Shown here: piece after piece, positions 45,185 to 54,821 of the stretch | Layout of the letters: each line of letters starts with the position of its first letter | Position numbering within the stretch: the first letter of the stretch is position 1 | Source of the DNA: Mangrovibacterium diazotrophicum | GTDB lineage: Bacteria; Bacteroidota; Bacteroidia; Bacteroidales; Prolixibacteraceae | Length of the DNA stretch: 64,000 nucleotides | Assembly (NCBI RefSeq): GCF_003610535.1 | Contig: NZ_RAPN01000001.1 | Location: 1,351,320-1,415,319, forward strand | Reading direction: 5' to 3' | Notes under the pieces: model-generated | What the model was told of the DNA's origin: nothing | Databases searched by the model: none | The model's input: only the letters and a program-made list of their open reading frames with translations | Program-made: the position numbers and the translations under genes

Positions 45185-45777
45185 TGAAAAGAGTTATTCA
45201 TAGAATGAGAATGTTCCTTCTAAACAAGAAAATTGAGCGAGAGGGAGGTGAGGCATTCTCAGAATCGATCAGGAGGTTTTACTCTTCCCACTACAATATT
45301 CATGTTGGATATGGGACTTACGGTGGTTGTTTTAACTCCGTCAATATAGCTGGTGGGACCGTATTTGGCAATTATTGTTCGATAGCCCAAAATGTAAAAA
45401 TATTCAGGGCAAACCATCCACTAAATTACTTCACACTACACCCGCTGTTTTACAATCCATTTTTTGGATATGTAAAAACAGATCAACTAGATAGGCCGAC
45501 TTTAAAGATTGGACATGATGTATGGATTGGAGAATCCACAATCATTCTACCGTCGGTCAAAACAATTGGAAATGGTGCCGTTATTGGAGCGGGAAGTATT
45601 GTTACGAAAGACGTCCCTCCCTACTCTGTAGTTGCAGGAAATCCAGCCAAAGTCATTAAGATCAGATTTTCTGACGAAAAAATAAAAAAATTAGAAGCAA
45701 CTAAATGGTGGGAATGGAGAAAAAGCGAATTACTCCAGAAAAAAGAGTCCCTTGAAAAAATAGTCAATGAAAAATAA
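45184..45777 (+). CDS. Left-handed beta-helix (hexapeptide) acyltransferase
   Basis: Predicted 197-residue O-acetyltransferase of the Vat/CysE-like group. Hexapeptide turns are seen in VFGNYCSIAQNVKIFRANHP (with the catalytic-type histidine in NHP), HDVWIGESTIILPSVKTIGN, and GAVIGAGSIVTKDVPPYSVV, ending with AGNPAKVIKIRF. The extra loop HPLNYFTLHPLFYNP matches the capsule/virginiamycin acetyltransferase branch. No membrane segment. It would acetylate a sugar residue of the repeat unit before export. The start overlaps the previous stop by one base and the end overlaps the flippase gene by 11 bases. Confidence 0.9.
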   Translation: MKRVIHRMRMFLLNKKIEREGGEAFSESIRRFYSSHYNIHVGYGTYGGCFNSVNIAGGTVFGNYCSIAQNVKIFRANHPLNYFTLHPLFYNPFFGYVKTDQLDRPTLKIGHDVWIGESTIILPSVKTIGNGAVIGAGSIVTKDVPPYSVVAGNPAKVIKIRFSDEKIKKLEATKWWEWRKSELLQKKESLEKIVNEK

Positions 45778-47275
45778 GCAAATAACATATTTTGCCAACT
45801 CTTTCATTTGGGGGGTTGTCGCAAAAATTATCGATGCTCTGATTAAATTTGCAACTATTCCCCTGCTATTAAACTACTTTGGCGATGAGAACTATGGTCT
45901 TTTAACCTTAGCCATTGCAACAAACGCTTACATACAGCTATTAGATCTAGGGATGAATACTGGAGCTGTCAAATTCTTTTCTCAATGGATTGTCAAAAAG
46001 GAATATGATTTGATTGATCGAGTTGCAAGAACAAATTACACCTTCTATTTAATTATAGGTCTCATCAACGCCTCTATCCTTATCTGTTTGGCAACTATAG
46101 GTGCTGATATTTTTAAGATATCACTTGACCAGTTTCACATTTTCCAAAAGCTCCTTTTGATTATGGCTCTATTTAGCTTATTCAATTGGGTGACCTTTGT
46201 TTTTAACCAACTCCTTATTGCAGACGAAAAAATCGCTTACACTCAAAAGTGGTTATCAATTAAAGCAATCGCTAACTTGATAATTGTCTTCCTAACATTA
46301 AAACTAAAATTATCACTGATCCAGTACTTCACATTGTTCTGTTTTATCAATATCATATTATTCTTGCCCTACTATATCACCTGTAAAAAAAATCAACTGC
46401 TAAAAAGCTTGATCCCTGGTTTTCATTGGAAAGAATTCTCAGCTGTATTCCGTTACAGTATGGCTATTTTTGCAATGAGTTTATTCCAATTTACAGCTAC
46501 CCAATCGCGTCCATTGGTATTAGGAATGTTTTCCAAAGAAGGATTATCAATTCTTGCGGAGTATCGCATTATTGAAGTATTCCCTATATTTATCATCTCT
46601 ATCGGAGGTATATTAATCTCGATTTTATTGCCCAAAACAGCTAAAGCCATCGAAGAAAAAAACAAAAAAGAAGTCGAAAGAATCGCTTATCAAGGAACAA
46701 AATATACAAGTATTATCGTAATCCTTCTTTGCTTACCAATTATCCTTAACTCAACAGAAATAATTAGGCTATATGTTGGTGATTCTTATACAAATCTCTC
46801 TGTGTGGCTTTCAATATGGGTAGCTACAATTACTCTTTTTCTTCATGGCAGCCCAAGCGCAAGCCTGGTTCTCGCAACAGGTAAGACACGAATGCTGGTC
46901 TATAGTTCTGCTATAGCCTGTACCGTCTCAATTATATTGAACGCGCTGTTATGTTCATATTATGGTGTAGGTTCCGCAGTTATCGGGTATCTTGTTTATA
47001 TTGTCATTCAAATGGCCTTTTATTACTTCTATTTTAATCACAAGATACTGGAATTAAACTCGCTCAAAGTTTTCAAATCATTTGTTATCCCGACTAGCAT
47101 CGGATTTGCAGCCCTGGGGTGCGTTTGGATGCTAAACATCCAACTTCCGAATTTATACTTGCAAGTTGCCAGTAAAAGTTTAATTTGGTTCGCTGTATTT
47201 GCAGCGATACTTCATTTTACGAAAACGCTTCGCGTCGATCAATTAGTGACAATCATAAGCAGAACTAAAGAATAA
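45767..47275 (+). CDS. Wzx-type lipid-linked oligosaccharide flippase
   Basis: Inner-membrane protein of 502 residues with about 12-14 hydrophobic helices, of the polysaccharide transporter (MOP) superfamily. Typical are FANSFIWGVVAKIIDALIKF at the start and FATIPLLLNYFGDENYGLLT, then LLDLGMNTGAVKFFSQW. It would flip undecaprenyl-linked repeat units to the periplasm. It overlaps the acyltransferase gene by 11 bases and is followed 6 bases later by a glycosyltransferase gene, so it is in the same transcript. Highly AT-rich. Confidence 0.9.
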   Translation: MKNKQITYFANSFIWGVVAKIIDALIKFATIPLLLNYFGDENYGLLTLAIATNAYIQLLDLGMNTGAVKFFSQWIVKKEYDLIDRVARTNYTFYLIIGLINASILICLATIGADIFKISLDQFHIFQKLLLIMALFSLFNWVTFVFNQLLIADEKIAYTQKWLSIKAIANLIIVFLTLKLKLSLIQYFTLFCFINIILFLPYYITCKKNQLLKSLIPGFHWKEFSAVFRYSMAIFAMSLFQFTATQSRPLVLGMFSKEGLSILAEYRIIEVFPIFIISIGGILISILLPKTAKAIEEKNKKEVERIAYQGTKYTSIIVILLCLPIILNSTEIIRLYVGDSYTNLSVWLSIWVATITLFLHGSPSASLVLATGKTRMLVYSSAIACTVSIILNALLCSYYGVGSAVIGYLVYIVIQMAFYYFYFNHKILELNSLKVFKSFVIPTSIGFAALGCVWMLNIQLPNLYLQVASKSLIWFAVFAAILHFTKTLRVDQLVTIISRTKE

Positions 47276-47281
47276 GAACTC

Positions 47282-48178
47282 ATGCTCGGAATCGTACTTA
47301 TTAATTACAAGAATGAGGAGGAAATTATCCACTACATCCAACACGAACTGTCCGGTATTGAGTTACCTCACAATATTGTGATCGTTGACAACAGCTGTGA
47401 TGAAAGTAGCATTTCAAAACTGGAGTCAGAACTAACGATTCGCGAAATTAGTAACGGAATTGATAAAAGTTCGAATTTATTTCTGATTGATGCAAAAGGA
47501 AACTTGGGATATGCCAGGGCTAATAACCTTGGAGCTCAGTTTTTAAAGGACAACTTCGAATGCAAATACATTTTGTTTTCAAATTCTGACATTCACTTCG
47601 ATAAAAAAGATGTGCTTTCCCCGTTAATCGAAAAATTGGGGTTGAATGACCGCATATCTGCGATCAACCCAATGATCATTGATGAAAATTTTAACTATCA
47701 AAGCCCCATGATTGAAATATCGATTTGGAAGCTCTATATATCTCGCTTCTTGTTTTACCCAATTACACGAAAGATATCCCCGATAGTAAATAATGCCCCC
47801 GAAGGCGAATATGGCAGATTAATGGGATGCTTTCTTTTGGTTAGGGCGTGTGATTTTTTCGAAGTTGATATGTTTGATAACAACACATTCCTTTATGGTG
47901 AGGAACTGATTTTGAGCGAAAAATTTAGAAAAATAGGAAAAGTAAGTTACTATTTACCTACTTGTAAAATATATCATCAACAAAGTTCGACGATAAAAAA
48001 CTTCTTGTCAGAAAAGAAACAAATTGCGATGATGGCTAAAAGTGAGTTTTACTTTTACAAAAAGTATAAAAACGTAAATCAACTAACCGTACTTCTAGCC
48101 AGTTTCTCGATGATTGTATATTTGTATTTCTATCTGCCTTTAAAACTATTCTTGAGGTATTTAAAAAATGAATTTTAG
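47282..48178 (+). CDS. Family 2 glycosyltransferase (rhamnosyltransferase-like)
   Basis: GT-A enzyme of 298 residues. N-terminal MLGIVLINYKNEEEIIHYI, VIVDNSCDES and DAKGNLGYARANNLGAQFL follow the WbbL/RfbF pattern; ILFSNSDIHF provides the DxD-like metal motif. MGCFLLVRACDFFEVDMFD and FLYGEELILSEKFRKIG are the later family blocks, the ED-type catalytic region. A hydrophobic C-terminal tail (VYLYFYLPLKLFL) may anchor it to the membrane. Donor may be dTDP-rhamnose given the rfb genes downstream, but this is inference. Its end overlaps the polymerase gene by 11 bases. Confidence 0.85.
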   Translation: MLGIVLINYKNEEEIIHYIQHELSGIELPHNIVIVDNSCDESSISKLESELTIREISNGIDKSSNLFLIDAKGNLGYARANNLGAQFLKDNFECKYILFSNSDIHFDKKDVLSPLIEKLGLNDRISAINPMIIDENFNYQSPMIEISIWKLYISRFLFYPITRKISPIVNNAPEGEYGRLMGCFLLVRACDFFEVDMFDNNTFLYGEELILSEKFRKIGKVSYYLPTCKIYHQQSSTIKNFLSEKKQIAMMAKSEFYFYKKYKNVNQLTVLLASFSMIVYLYFYLPLKLFLRYLKNEF

Positions 48179-49364
48179 CGAATATCCTTTATATAAGCCG
48201 GCTAAAGCATTGGTTCTTTTATTTGCGAGTTTTGCTATAATAAGTTATATCTATGCGATCATTACTGGTACATACAACGGTGACTTCATTGGTTTTCCTG
48301 TTCACCTCTCGAATTTCCTATTATCAATCAACCTAATTATCAGCCTAATACCATTTTCATTTATCTGGTATATCTATAAAAAATTCAAGAAGAAGAAAGT
48401 AAACAAAACTATACCTATAAACTTGAAGTTTATAGAAGCCTTGTTTTATCTCTTTTTTATTTGGCAATTATTCATGATTTTGCTTTTTAAAGTTGGGAAA
48501 ATGGGTAGTGATGTTTATACCGCGCCTCCTTTTTTAACGCCATTAATCCAAATCACAAACCGAATATCTTTAACGTTTTTGTATGCTGTATTATCACTGT
48601 CGTCAAAAAATAACATCAAATATATTTTCATCACCTTTTTGATGATTCTTCTGAGTCTCAGTAAAGCAAGCTTAGGCGGGTTCCTCTTCATTTCGTTAGT
48701 CGCATTAATAAAATACTATGATCTGTTCATAAATTTTGCGAAGAAAAACAAATTAGCTGTATTTCTAATTTTCCTAATATTCCCATTTTTCGTTGAGACC
48801 GCTTATCAGATTCGTAGTAACTTAAGAGGCACCGGTTTTGACGCCGAAAATAGAAACTTAATGACAGGTGTATTGGTTGGACGTTTATCCAGTTTCCCTA
48901 ATTCAGCTCAACTATTTGAACAGCCTGGTATCTTTTTGATTGGTCTAAAAGACATCGAACCCTTTTATTTTCAGAAACAAGCATTTGGCGGACTCATTAG
49001 TGGTAAATTTCTTCCTAACAAGACTCCCGAAAATATGTTGATTGAAAGTAAGGTGGGTGGGAAAGTATCAAATAGCTCTTATATGACTGGAACTCAAGGA
49101 AATCTAATTCTATCTTTCCTAAAATCACCGTCCATATTTTTACTTAATCTCTTGTCCATAGTATTCCTTCTGGTATTAACGTTTAAAACAGTACGATTAC
49201 TTAAAATTCAAGCAGCAAATGAGATATCCCTACTAATCGCAATATATCCGGTAATGAGTGGAGTCGCAAATGAATATGCTGCCCTATTTTTCACACCATT
49301 CTTAATTGGTTTACTATGCCTAATTGTCAATGCGATTGCAAAGCTACAAACGCGAAATATGTAA
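48168..49364 (+). CDS. Probable O-antigen/exopolysaccharide polymerase (Wzy-like)
   Basis: Integral membrane protein of 398 residues with about ten hydrophobic segments and one large soluble loop (about 215-310: YQIRSNLRGTGFDAENRN, then PTF-like KTPENMLIESKVGG). No family is recognisable from sequence alone, but Wzy polymerases share only topology, and this is the only unassigned polytopic protein beside the Wzx-type flippase. It would join lipid-linked repeat units in the periplasm, with the Wzz-type protein controlling length. Overlaps the glycosyltransferase gene by 11 bases. Confidence 0.7.
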   Translation: MNFSEYPLYKPAKALVLLFASFAIISYIYAIITGTYNGDFIGFPVHLSNFLLSINLIISLIPFSFIWYIYKKFKKKKVNKTIPINLKFIEALFYLFFIWQLFMILLFKVGKMGSDVYTAPPFLTPLIQITNRISLTFLYAVLSLSSKNNIKYIFITFLMILLSLSKASLGGFLFISLVALIKYYDLFINFAKKNKLAVFLIFLIFPFFVETAYQIRSNLRGTGFDAENRNLMTGVLVGRLSSFPNSAQLFEQPGIFLIGLKDIEPFYFQKQAFGGLISGKFLPNKTPENMLIESKVGGKVSNSSYMTGTQGNLILSFLKSPSIFLLNLLSIVFLLVLTFKTVRLLKIQAANEISLLIAIYPVMSGVANEYAALFFTPFLIGLLCLIVNAIAKLQTRNM

Positions 49365-49388
49365 ATCGAATAAGATAAAACAAACGAA

Positions 49389-50558
49389 ATGATTACATTA
49401 ATCGATTCCTTTCGACACGGCGAAGAGCATGCTCCCTTTAATGCTGCATTTATTGAGGTCATCTCTGAATGCTTTAAAACCGAAGAAATTAAGATCTTTT
49501 CCCAGAAAGACCACCTTTCGGCAATCGAAAATATCCAAAAACAGAACAAAGCTAACGAATCAAACAGAAGCTATTGTGAGGTGAAAGGGATAGACAGTAA
49601 AACAGGTACATCCAGTCTATTCTTATCATATTTCATTGCAACAATTCAGGATCTGAAACTACTACTAAAGAGTCGCTCTAAAAGCTTCTTCTTCACTACA
49701 GTAAATCCGCTGTCATTACCTTTCGTCAAACTATTGACTATTCTTTCCAAGAAAAAAGTATGTGTTGTAATTCATGGAGAATTAGAGTATTTAAATCGTG
49801 AAAATGAAAGATCTTTGAAACTCCAAACTCGTTTATTACGCAAATGGTATCGTTTTTTTTTCTGGAAATTCTTGTCGAAAAATTTCTATTACATTTTATT
49901 GGGAACCAGCATTAAGGCTAATTTAGAATCACTGGCTCCTGCTCATTTTGCAAAAGCTAACTTTTTAACAATCGATCATCCATACTTTTACAACAATAGA
50001 GAGAATACCTTATCATTTTCCAACCCGGTAAGACTGGGAACAGTGGGGCATGCTGCTGTTGTTAAAGGATCGCACAAAATTTTTGAGTTGGCTAAACTAA
50101 AGGAGAAGGAAATACTCGCAAACAGCTTTGAATTAAAAATCATCGGACATGTTTCACCCGGCATGCGCGAATTTCAAAATAATCTGGTGGAGACACCCGA
50201 AAATAAAGAATTTCTGTCAAGGAACGAATATGAACAAAAAATAATGGCGCTTCACTACATTATTTTCTTCTATCCTTCGTCCATGTATGAATACATTGCC
50301 AGCGGTGCCTTTTTTGACGCTATAAAATTTGAAAAACCAATTATTGCCTTAAGAAATAGTTTCTTTGAAAGTTACTTCGAAAAGTATGGTAACCTTGGAT
50401 TCCTGGCGAAAAACCTGACCGAGATTAGTGACTACCTTCAAAAGGTAGATTCAACCATTTACAACGAACAACTTAGCAATCTTAAAAAAGCGAAACAGGA
50501 TTTATCCATCAAAAAAATATCTGAACGATTTAAAACTCAGCTGGAAAATAGTTTTTGA
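49389..50558 (+). CDS. Putative glycosyltransferase (GT-B type)
   Basis: Protein of 389 residues without signal or clear membrane helices. DSFRHGEEHAPFNAAF at the start, VCVVIHGELEYLNRENE, and in the second half VRLGTVGHAAVVKGSHKIFE, FELKIIGHVSP and YEYIASGAFFDAIKFEKPII suggest two Rossmann domains of a GT-B glycosyltransferase, where the last block would hold the usual donor-site glutamate region. Similarity to known families is weak, so the role rests largely on position within the cassette. It begins 24 bases after the polymerase gene. Confidence 0.65.
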   Translation: MITLIDSFRHGEEHAPFNAAFIEVISECFKTEEIKIFSQKDHLSAIENIQKQNKANESNRSYCEVKGIDSKTGTSSLFLSYFIATIQDLKLLLKSRSKSFFFTTVNPLSLPFVKLLTILSKKKVCVVIHGELEYLNRENERSLKLQTRLLRKWYRFFFWKFLSKNFYYILLGTSIKANLESLAPAHFAKANFLTIDHPYFYNNRENTLSFSNPVRLGTVGHAAVVKGSHKIFELAKLKEKEILANSFELKIIGHVSPGMREFQNNLVETPENKEFLSRNEYEQKIMALHYIIFFYPSSMYEYIASGAFFDAIKFEKPIIALRNSFFESYFEKYGNLGFLAKNLTEISDYLQKVDSTIYNEQLSNLKKAKQDLSIKKISERFKTQLENSF

Positions 50559-50594
50559 AATTAGCCACTTTGCAAATTGAATTGAAAAGAACAG

Positions 50595-51692
50595 ATGAAG
50601 AAGAATAGAACTTCCCGAATATTATTTTTCTGTCCGCTACCTCCCCCTATCGGAGGACAAGCTCTGATATCGGAGATTGTTTATATGCTAATTAAACCAT
50701 CCATATTGATTAACACCAATATGAAAAATAAGTACCTGGATAATTTAAGAGCAATTGCCCAGGTGTTATATTATTTCTTATTCTACAAAATTGATTTAGT
50801 ATACTTTACCTGTACCAGAAGTAAGGTTGGTGCCGTAAAGGATATCATTCTGCTTTTACTCTGCCGATTAAGAAAGGTAAAAGTGATTAATCATTTACAC
50901 GGGAATGAAATAATGGATTTGTTTGATAATAGCTTATTTTCAAAAATTATTCTTTATGCCTACCGGCAAATAGACACCACAATTTTCGTTACAAACAGGC
51001 AACAAGAGTTGATGCCATCTTCTCTAACGGAAATGAAAAAGTGTGTGATTCCCAACTGCTACGACCCTGTACTGGAAAGTGTAAAACGTCGCATACCAGA
51101 AACTGTTGGCGAAATAAACATTTTATTTGTCTCTTTTTTAATGAAGAGTAAAGGTATTCTCGTGGCGTTAGATGTATTTGAACTCATTGCCAATGAATAT
51201 AGCGACGTTTCATTTCATATAGCGGGCGAACCGCTCGGCGACGAATACATGGCAACCGCTGTAATAAAAGAAGCATTTGAGAAGAGGCTTGAAGTCCTAA
51301 AACAAGCATGCCCAGGCAGGTTTATCTACCACGGAGTTGTAAAAGGACAGGAAAAAATAAAACTCTTCGAGAGCTGCGACATATTTCTATTCCCAACCTT
51401 CTTCAAAACAGAGTCCTTTGGTTTAGTCAATATCGAAGCGATGAGAACCGGAAATGTCGTCGTAACAACAAATCATAACTTTTTACCTGACATCGTTACG
51501 AAAGAAGAAGGTATATTAGTAGAGCCTCAAAATACGGAAGAAACTTATAAGGCGGTCAAACATCTAATCGACAATCCCGAATTGATGCGGGCAATCCAAC
51601 GTCACAATATGGAACATGCCCAAAATAAATACTCTCCGTCTGCCTTTGAGAGGCGAATTATTGATTTATTTGAAAGCTTTAACCACAATTGA
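50595..51692 (+). CDS. Family 4 glycosyltransferase
   Basis: GT-B retaining glycosyltransferase of 365 residues. CPLPPPIGGQALISEIVYML is the acceptor-side glycine loop; HLHGNEIMDLFDNS continues it. The donor side has INILFVSFLMKSKGILVALD, YHGVVKGQEKIKLFESCDIF and FPTFFKTESFGLVNIEAMRT, where the two glutamates spaced by seven residues (ESFGLVNIE) form the EX7E motif of family GT4. Donor and acceptor unknown. Follows the previous gene by 36 bases. Confidence 0.9.
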   Translation: MKKNRTSRILFFCPLPPPIGGQALISEIVYMLIKPSILINTNMKNKYLDNLRAIAQVLYYFLFYKIDLVYFTCTRSKVGAVKDIILLLLCRLRKVKVINHLHGNEIMDLFDNSLFSKIILYAYRQIDTTIFVTNRQQELMPSSLTEMKKCVIPNCYDPVLESVKRRIPETVGEINILFVSFLMKSKGILVALDVFELIANEYSDVSFHIAGEPLGDEYMATAVIKEAFEKRLEVLKQACPGRFIYHGVVKGQEKIKLFESCDIFLFPTFFKTESFGLVNIEAMRTGNVVVTTNHNFLPDIVTKEEGILVEPQNTEETYKAVKHLIDNPELMRAIQRHNMEHAQNKYSPSAFERRIIDLFESFNHN

Positions 51693-51727
51693 GTCGGTTG
51701 ATCACCGTTGACTCGAAATGAATAAGT

Positions 51728-52693
51728 ATGGGAACCGAAAAAATTCTTATCACAGGAGCTTCCGGATTTATAGGCTCTAATCTATCAAAATATTACTCCT
51801 CTAAAGGTAATAATGTCTTAAATATCGATTTCAAATCACCAGCTGATGCAATAAGTGGAGAAATTGCCTGGAAGAATGCGGATATTACCAATATTGAGCA
51901 ACTAACTCAAATAATTACTGAATTTCAGCCAGATTACATTCTCCACTTCGCGGCCAGAACAGATTTGGGAGGAAAGACACTGGAAGACTATAACGCCAAT
52001 ACCACTGGTACGGAGAACCTAATCCTGGCAGCCAGAGAGGCCAAAAATTTGAAACGAATCATATTTACCTCTTCCATGTTGGTTTGTGGTCCCGGTCATA
52101 TCCCCAAACACCCGTTAGAATATGCCCCAACCACTGTTTACGGTGAGAGCAAGGTTGAGATGGAAAAAATCATTCGTAAATACAACCATCCCTATTCTTG
52201 GGCAATTGTAAGGCCAACTTCTATTTGGGGGCCTGGTTTTGGCGTACCCTACCGGGATTTCTTTGATCTGGTAATTAAGCATTCTTATTTCCACATCGGC
52301 AACAAAGCAAGTACAAAAACATATGGTTACATCGGCAATGTTATTTACCAAGTTGACTCGATATTAAATGCCCCCAAAGAGGATATTCACGAACAAGTGT
52401 TTTATCTGGGTGATTATGAACCGACAAACATTCAGATTTGGGCCAATGAAATAGCAGAACAACTTCAATATCAAATCAAAACTATCCCTTATCCCTTGGT
52501 AAAATGTGCTGCATTTGCCGGTGACTTTTTAAAACTGGTGGGACTCCCATTTCCAATGTCATCCTTCAGACTAAAGAATATGACAACTAAAAATATTGTG
52601 GATTTATCGAATATGAAGCACATTGCTCCCAATCTTCCCTTTAACAGAATTGAGGGAATCAGACAAACGTTAAACTGGTTAAAAAACAACTAA
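51728..52693 (+). CDS. NAD-dependent sugar epimerase/dehydratase (extended SDR)
   Basis: Nucleotide-sugar enzyme of 321 residues. NAD-binding GASGFIGSNLSKYY at 8-21; ILHFAARTDLGGKTLEDYNA is the following family block; catalytic YGESKVEME (YxxxK) and SSM in ITFTSSMLVCGPG-like text; SIWGPGFGVPYRDF later. It could make the special sugar of the repeat unit, and I cannot tell epimerase from dehydratase or reductase. One reading is that it replaces the missing dTDP-4-dehydrorhamnose reductase. Its end overlaps the next start by one base. Confidence 0.85.
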   Translation: MGTEKILITGASGFIGSNLSKYYSSKGNNVLNIDFKSPADAISGEIAWKNADITNIEQLTQIITEFQPDYILHFAARTDLGGKTLEDYNANTTGTENLILAAREAKNLKRIIFTSSMLVCGPGHIPKHPLEYAPTTVYGESKVEMEKIIRKYNHPYSWAIVRPTSIWGPGFGVPYRDFFDLVIKHSYFHIGNKASTKTYGYIGNVIYQVDSILNAPKEDIHEQVFYLGDYEPTNIQIWANEIAEQLQYQIKTIPYPLVKCAAFAGDFLKLVGLPFPMSSFRLKNMTTKNIVDLSNMKHIAPNLPFNRIEGIRQTLNWLKNN

Positions 52694-53436
52694 TGAAAAT
52701 CTCCCTCATAACAGCTACCTACAACAGCTACCCAGCCATAAATGATTGTATCGCTAGCATCGCCAATCAAACAGCAAAACCGGAACACCTGGTTATCGAT
52801 GGCGGTAGTAACGATAAAACACTCGAAACAGTTAAAACAGCCAAAATTATTGCAAAATATATATCGGAGCCAGACAAAGGAATCTATGATGCCTTGAACA
52901 AAGGTATTCAAATGGCCAGTGGGGACATTATAGGCGTACTGCATTCAGACGATTTGCTGGCATCAGATACCATTCTGGAAAAAATAGCCCTGACTTTTGA
53001 GGAAACCGGTGCAGATGTGCTATATGGCGATTTAGTTTATGTCGACAAAGAAGATACTTCAAAAGTTATCCGTTTCTGGAAGAGCCAGCCATTTAAAACG
53101 GAATTATTGAAACGCGGCTGGATGCCCGCTCACCCTACCGTTTTTGCAAAACGTGAAGTTTACCAAAAGCACGGGCTGTTTGACTTGTCCTTTAAAATTG
53201 CAGCCGATTACGATCTAATGCTTCGAATTTTTAAAGATTCAAGCTTAAAATATACATATCTGCCTGAAGTCATTACTCGTATGCGGGTTGGTGGCGCTAG
53301 TAATAAGAGCGTTAGTAATATTATTCAAAAATCGAAGGAAGATTACAGAGCCATGAAAAAAAACGGACTAGGCTTTCCCGCTTGGACTCTATTCTGTAAA
53401 AACTTATCGAAGATTCCACAGTTTTTTAAGCGATAA
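52693..53436 (+). CDS. Family 2 glycosyltransferase (WcaE/colanic-acid type)
   Basis: GT-A glycosyltransferase of 247 residues. Start MKISLITATYNSYPAINDCI, then HLVIDGGSNDKTLETVK, and SEPDKGIYDALNKGIQMASG, the latter being a signature of the WcaE/WbbK-like branch. HSDDLL is the DxD-type motif, followed by WMPAHPTVFAKREVY and AADYDLMLRIFK. Last gene of the AT-rich cassette; the next gene, rfbB, starts 183 bases later and has a different base composition. Confidence 0.9.
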   Translation: MKISLITATYNSYPAINDCIASIANQTAKPEHLVIDGGSNDKTLETVKTAKIIAKYISEPDKGIYDALNKGIQMASGDIIGVLHSDDLLASDTILEKIALTFEETGADVLYGDLVYVDKEDTSKVIRFWKSQPFKTELLKRGWMPAHPTVFAKREVYQKHGLFDLSFKIAADYDLMLRIFKDSSLKYTYLPEVITRMRVGGASNKSVSNIIQKSKEDYRAMKKNGLGFPAWTLFCKNLSKIPQFFKR

Positions 53437-53619
53437 CACAAATTTAAAAGTTACCCTATCAATTTGCATAAAATATCGTTAGTCTGAAAAACTTGTTTCA
53501 TGATGAAAATGCTAATTTTCAATGTAATATTTTGAATCTTTACAACTAAATACATGTCGTTTCTACTCAACATCATAACTTGTGAGTCGAGTTTATATAG
53601 AATAATTAAATTACAATGA

Positions 53620-54672
53620 ATGAAAACAATCCTCATTACCGGCGGCGCCGGATTCATTGGTTCACATGTGGTGCGCCTGTTTGTCAATAAGTACCCTGAC
53701 TATCAAATCGTCAATCTTGATAAATTGACTTATGCCGGTAACCTGGCGAATTTAAAAGACATCGAAGACAAGCCGAATTACGAGTTTGTAAAAGCTGACA
53801 TTGTTGACAGCGGCAAAATAATGAGCTTATTTCAACAGTACCAGTTTGATGGCGTGATTCACCTGGCTGCTGAATCGCATGTCGACCGCTCGATTGCCAA
53901 CCCAACCGAATTTGTGTTTACCAATGTGATCGGTACGGTGAACTTGCTGAATGCGGCGAAAGAAATCTGGAAAGACAATTCGGAGGATAAACTTTTCTAT
54001 CACATTTCAACCGACGAGGTCTACGGTTCGTTGGGGGCAGAAGGGATGTTTACCGAAACCACGAAATATGATCCTCACAGTCCGTACTCGGCATCCAAAG
54101 CCAGTTCCGATCATTTTGTTCGCGCCTATTGCGATACCTTTGGATTACCCGCGCTGGTGTCGAACTGTTCCAACAACTACGGATCGTACCAGTTTCCGGA
54201 GAAGTTAATTCCGCTTTTCATCAACAATATTCGTTACAACAAGCCGCTGCCGGTTTACGGCAAGGGCGAAAACATCCGCGACTGGTTGTGGGTCGAGGAT
54301 CATGCCCGCGCGATTGATGTGATTTTCCACAGCGGGAAAATCGGAGAAACTTACAACATCGGTGGTCACAATGAGTGGACCAATATCAGCCTGATTAAAC
54401 TGATGTGCTCGATTATGGACCGTAAACTGGGACGCGAAGCTGGCGAATCGGAAAAACTGATCACCTACGTGAAAGACCGCGCCGGTCACGACCTGCGTTA
54501 TGCCATCGATTCAACCAAATTACAAAAGGAACTGGGATGGGTTCCAAGTCTTCAATTTGAAGAAGGACTGGAGAAAACCATCGATTGGTACCTGACCAAC
54601 GAAGAATGGATGCTGAATATCACCAGCGGTGATTATCAGCTCTATTACGAAGAACAATACGAGAAACGTTAA
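53620..54672 (+). CDS. rfbB: dTDP-glucose 4,6-dehydratase
   Basis: Extended SDR enzyme of 350 residues that forms dTDP-4-dehydro-6-deoxyglucose from dTDP-glucose. GGAGFIGSHVV (7-17) binds NAD; HISTDEVYGSLG carries the catalytic T-D-E set; YSASKASSDHFVRAY gives YxxxK. Other family blocks are FPEKLIPLFINN and YGKGENIRDWLWVEDHA. The GC content and codon use return to the genome-like style after the AT-rich cassette. Followed by rfbA after 149 bases of repeats. Confidence 0.96.
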   Translation: MKTILITGGAGFIGSHVVRLFVNKYPDYQIVNLDKLTYAGNLANLKDIEDKPNYEFVKADIVDSGKIMSLFQQYQFDGVIHLAAESHVDRSIANPTEFVFTNVIGTVNLLNAAKEIWKDNSEDKLFYHISTDEVYGSLGAEGMFTETTKYDPHSPYSASKASSDHFVRAYCDTFGLPALVSNCSNNYGSYQFPEKLIPLFINNIRYNKPLPVYGKGENIRDWLWVEDHARAIDVIFHSGKIGETYNIGGHNEWTNISLIKLMCSIMDRKLGREAGESEKLITYVKDRAGHDLRYAIDSTKLQKELGWVPSLQFEEGLEKTIDWYLTNEEWMLNITSGDYQLYYEEQYEKR

Positions 54673-54689
54673 AAAGATGTTGAAGAAAT

Positions 54690-54816
54690 ATTGAATTGTT
54701 GATGTGTTTAATCGTTGAAAAAAATCAACTCTATTCAGCAGTTCAACTTCTTTCAACAGTTAAACAATTCAGCATTCTTTCAACAGTTCAACAATCTTTC
54801 AACAGTTCAACAATCC
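54690..54816. repeat. TTTCAACAGTTCAACAATC tandem and inverted repeats
   Basis: The rfbB-rfbA spacer begins with TTGAATTGTTGATGTG-type words (54692-54707) and goes on with the inverse words: TTTCAACAGTTAAACAATTC (54751-54770) and two perfect adjacent copies of the 19-mer TTTCAACAGTTCAACAATC (54778-54796, 54797-54815). GTTGA/TCAAC hairpins can form. The open frame of rfbA runs through this block, giving a false N-terminal extension. Confidence 0.8.
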
Positions 54817-54821
54817 AACAT

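Noticed and set aside
54696-54821. N-terminal extension of rfbA by 42 residues
   Set aside because: The extension is encoded by spacer repeats; all RfbA proteins begin at [13 protein letters not shown].
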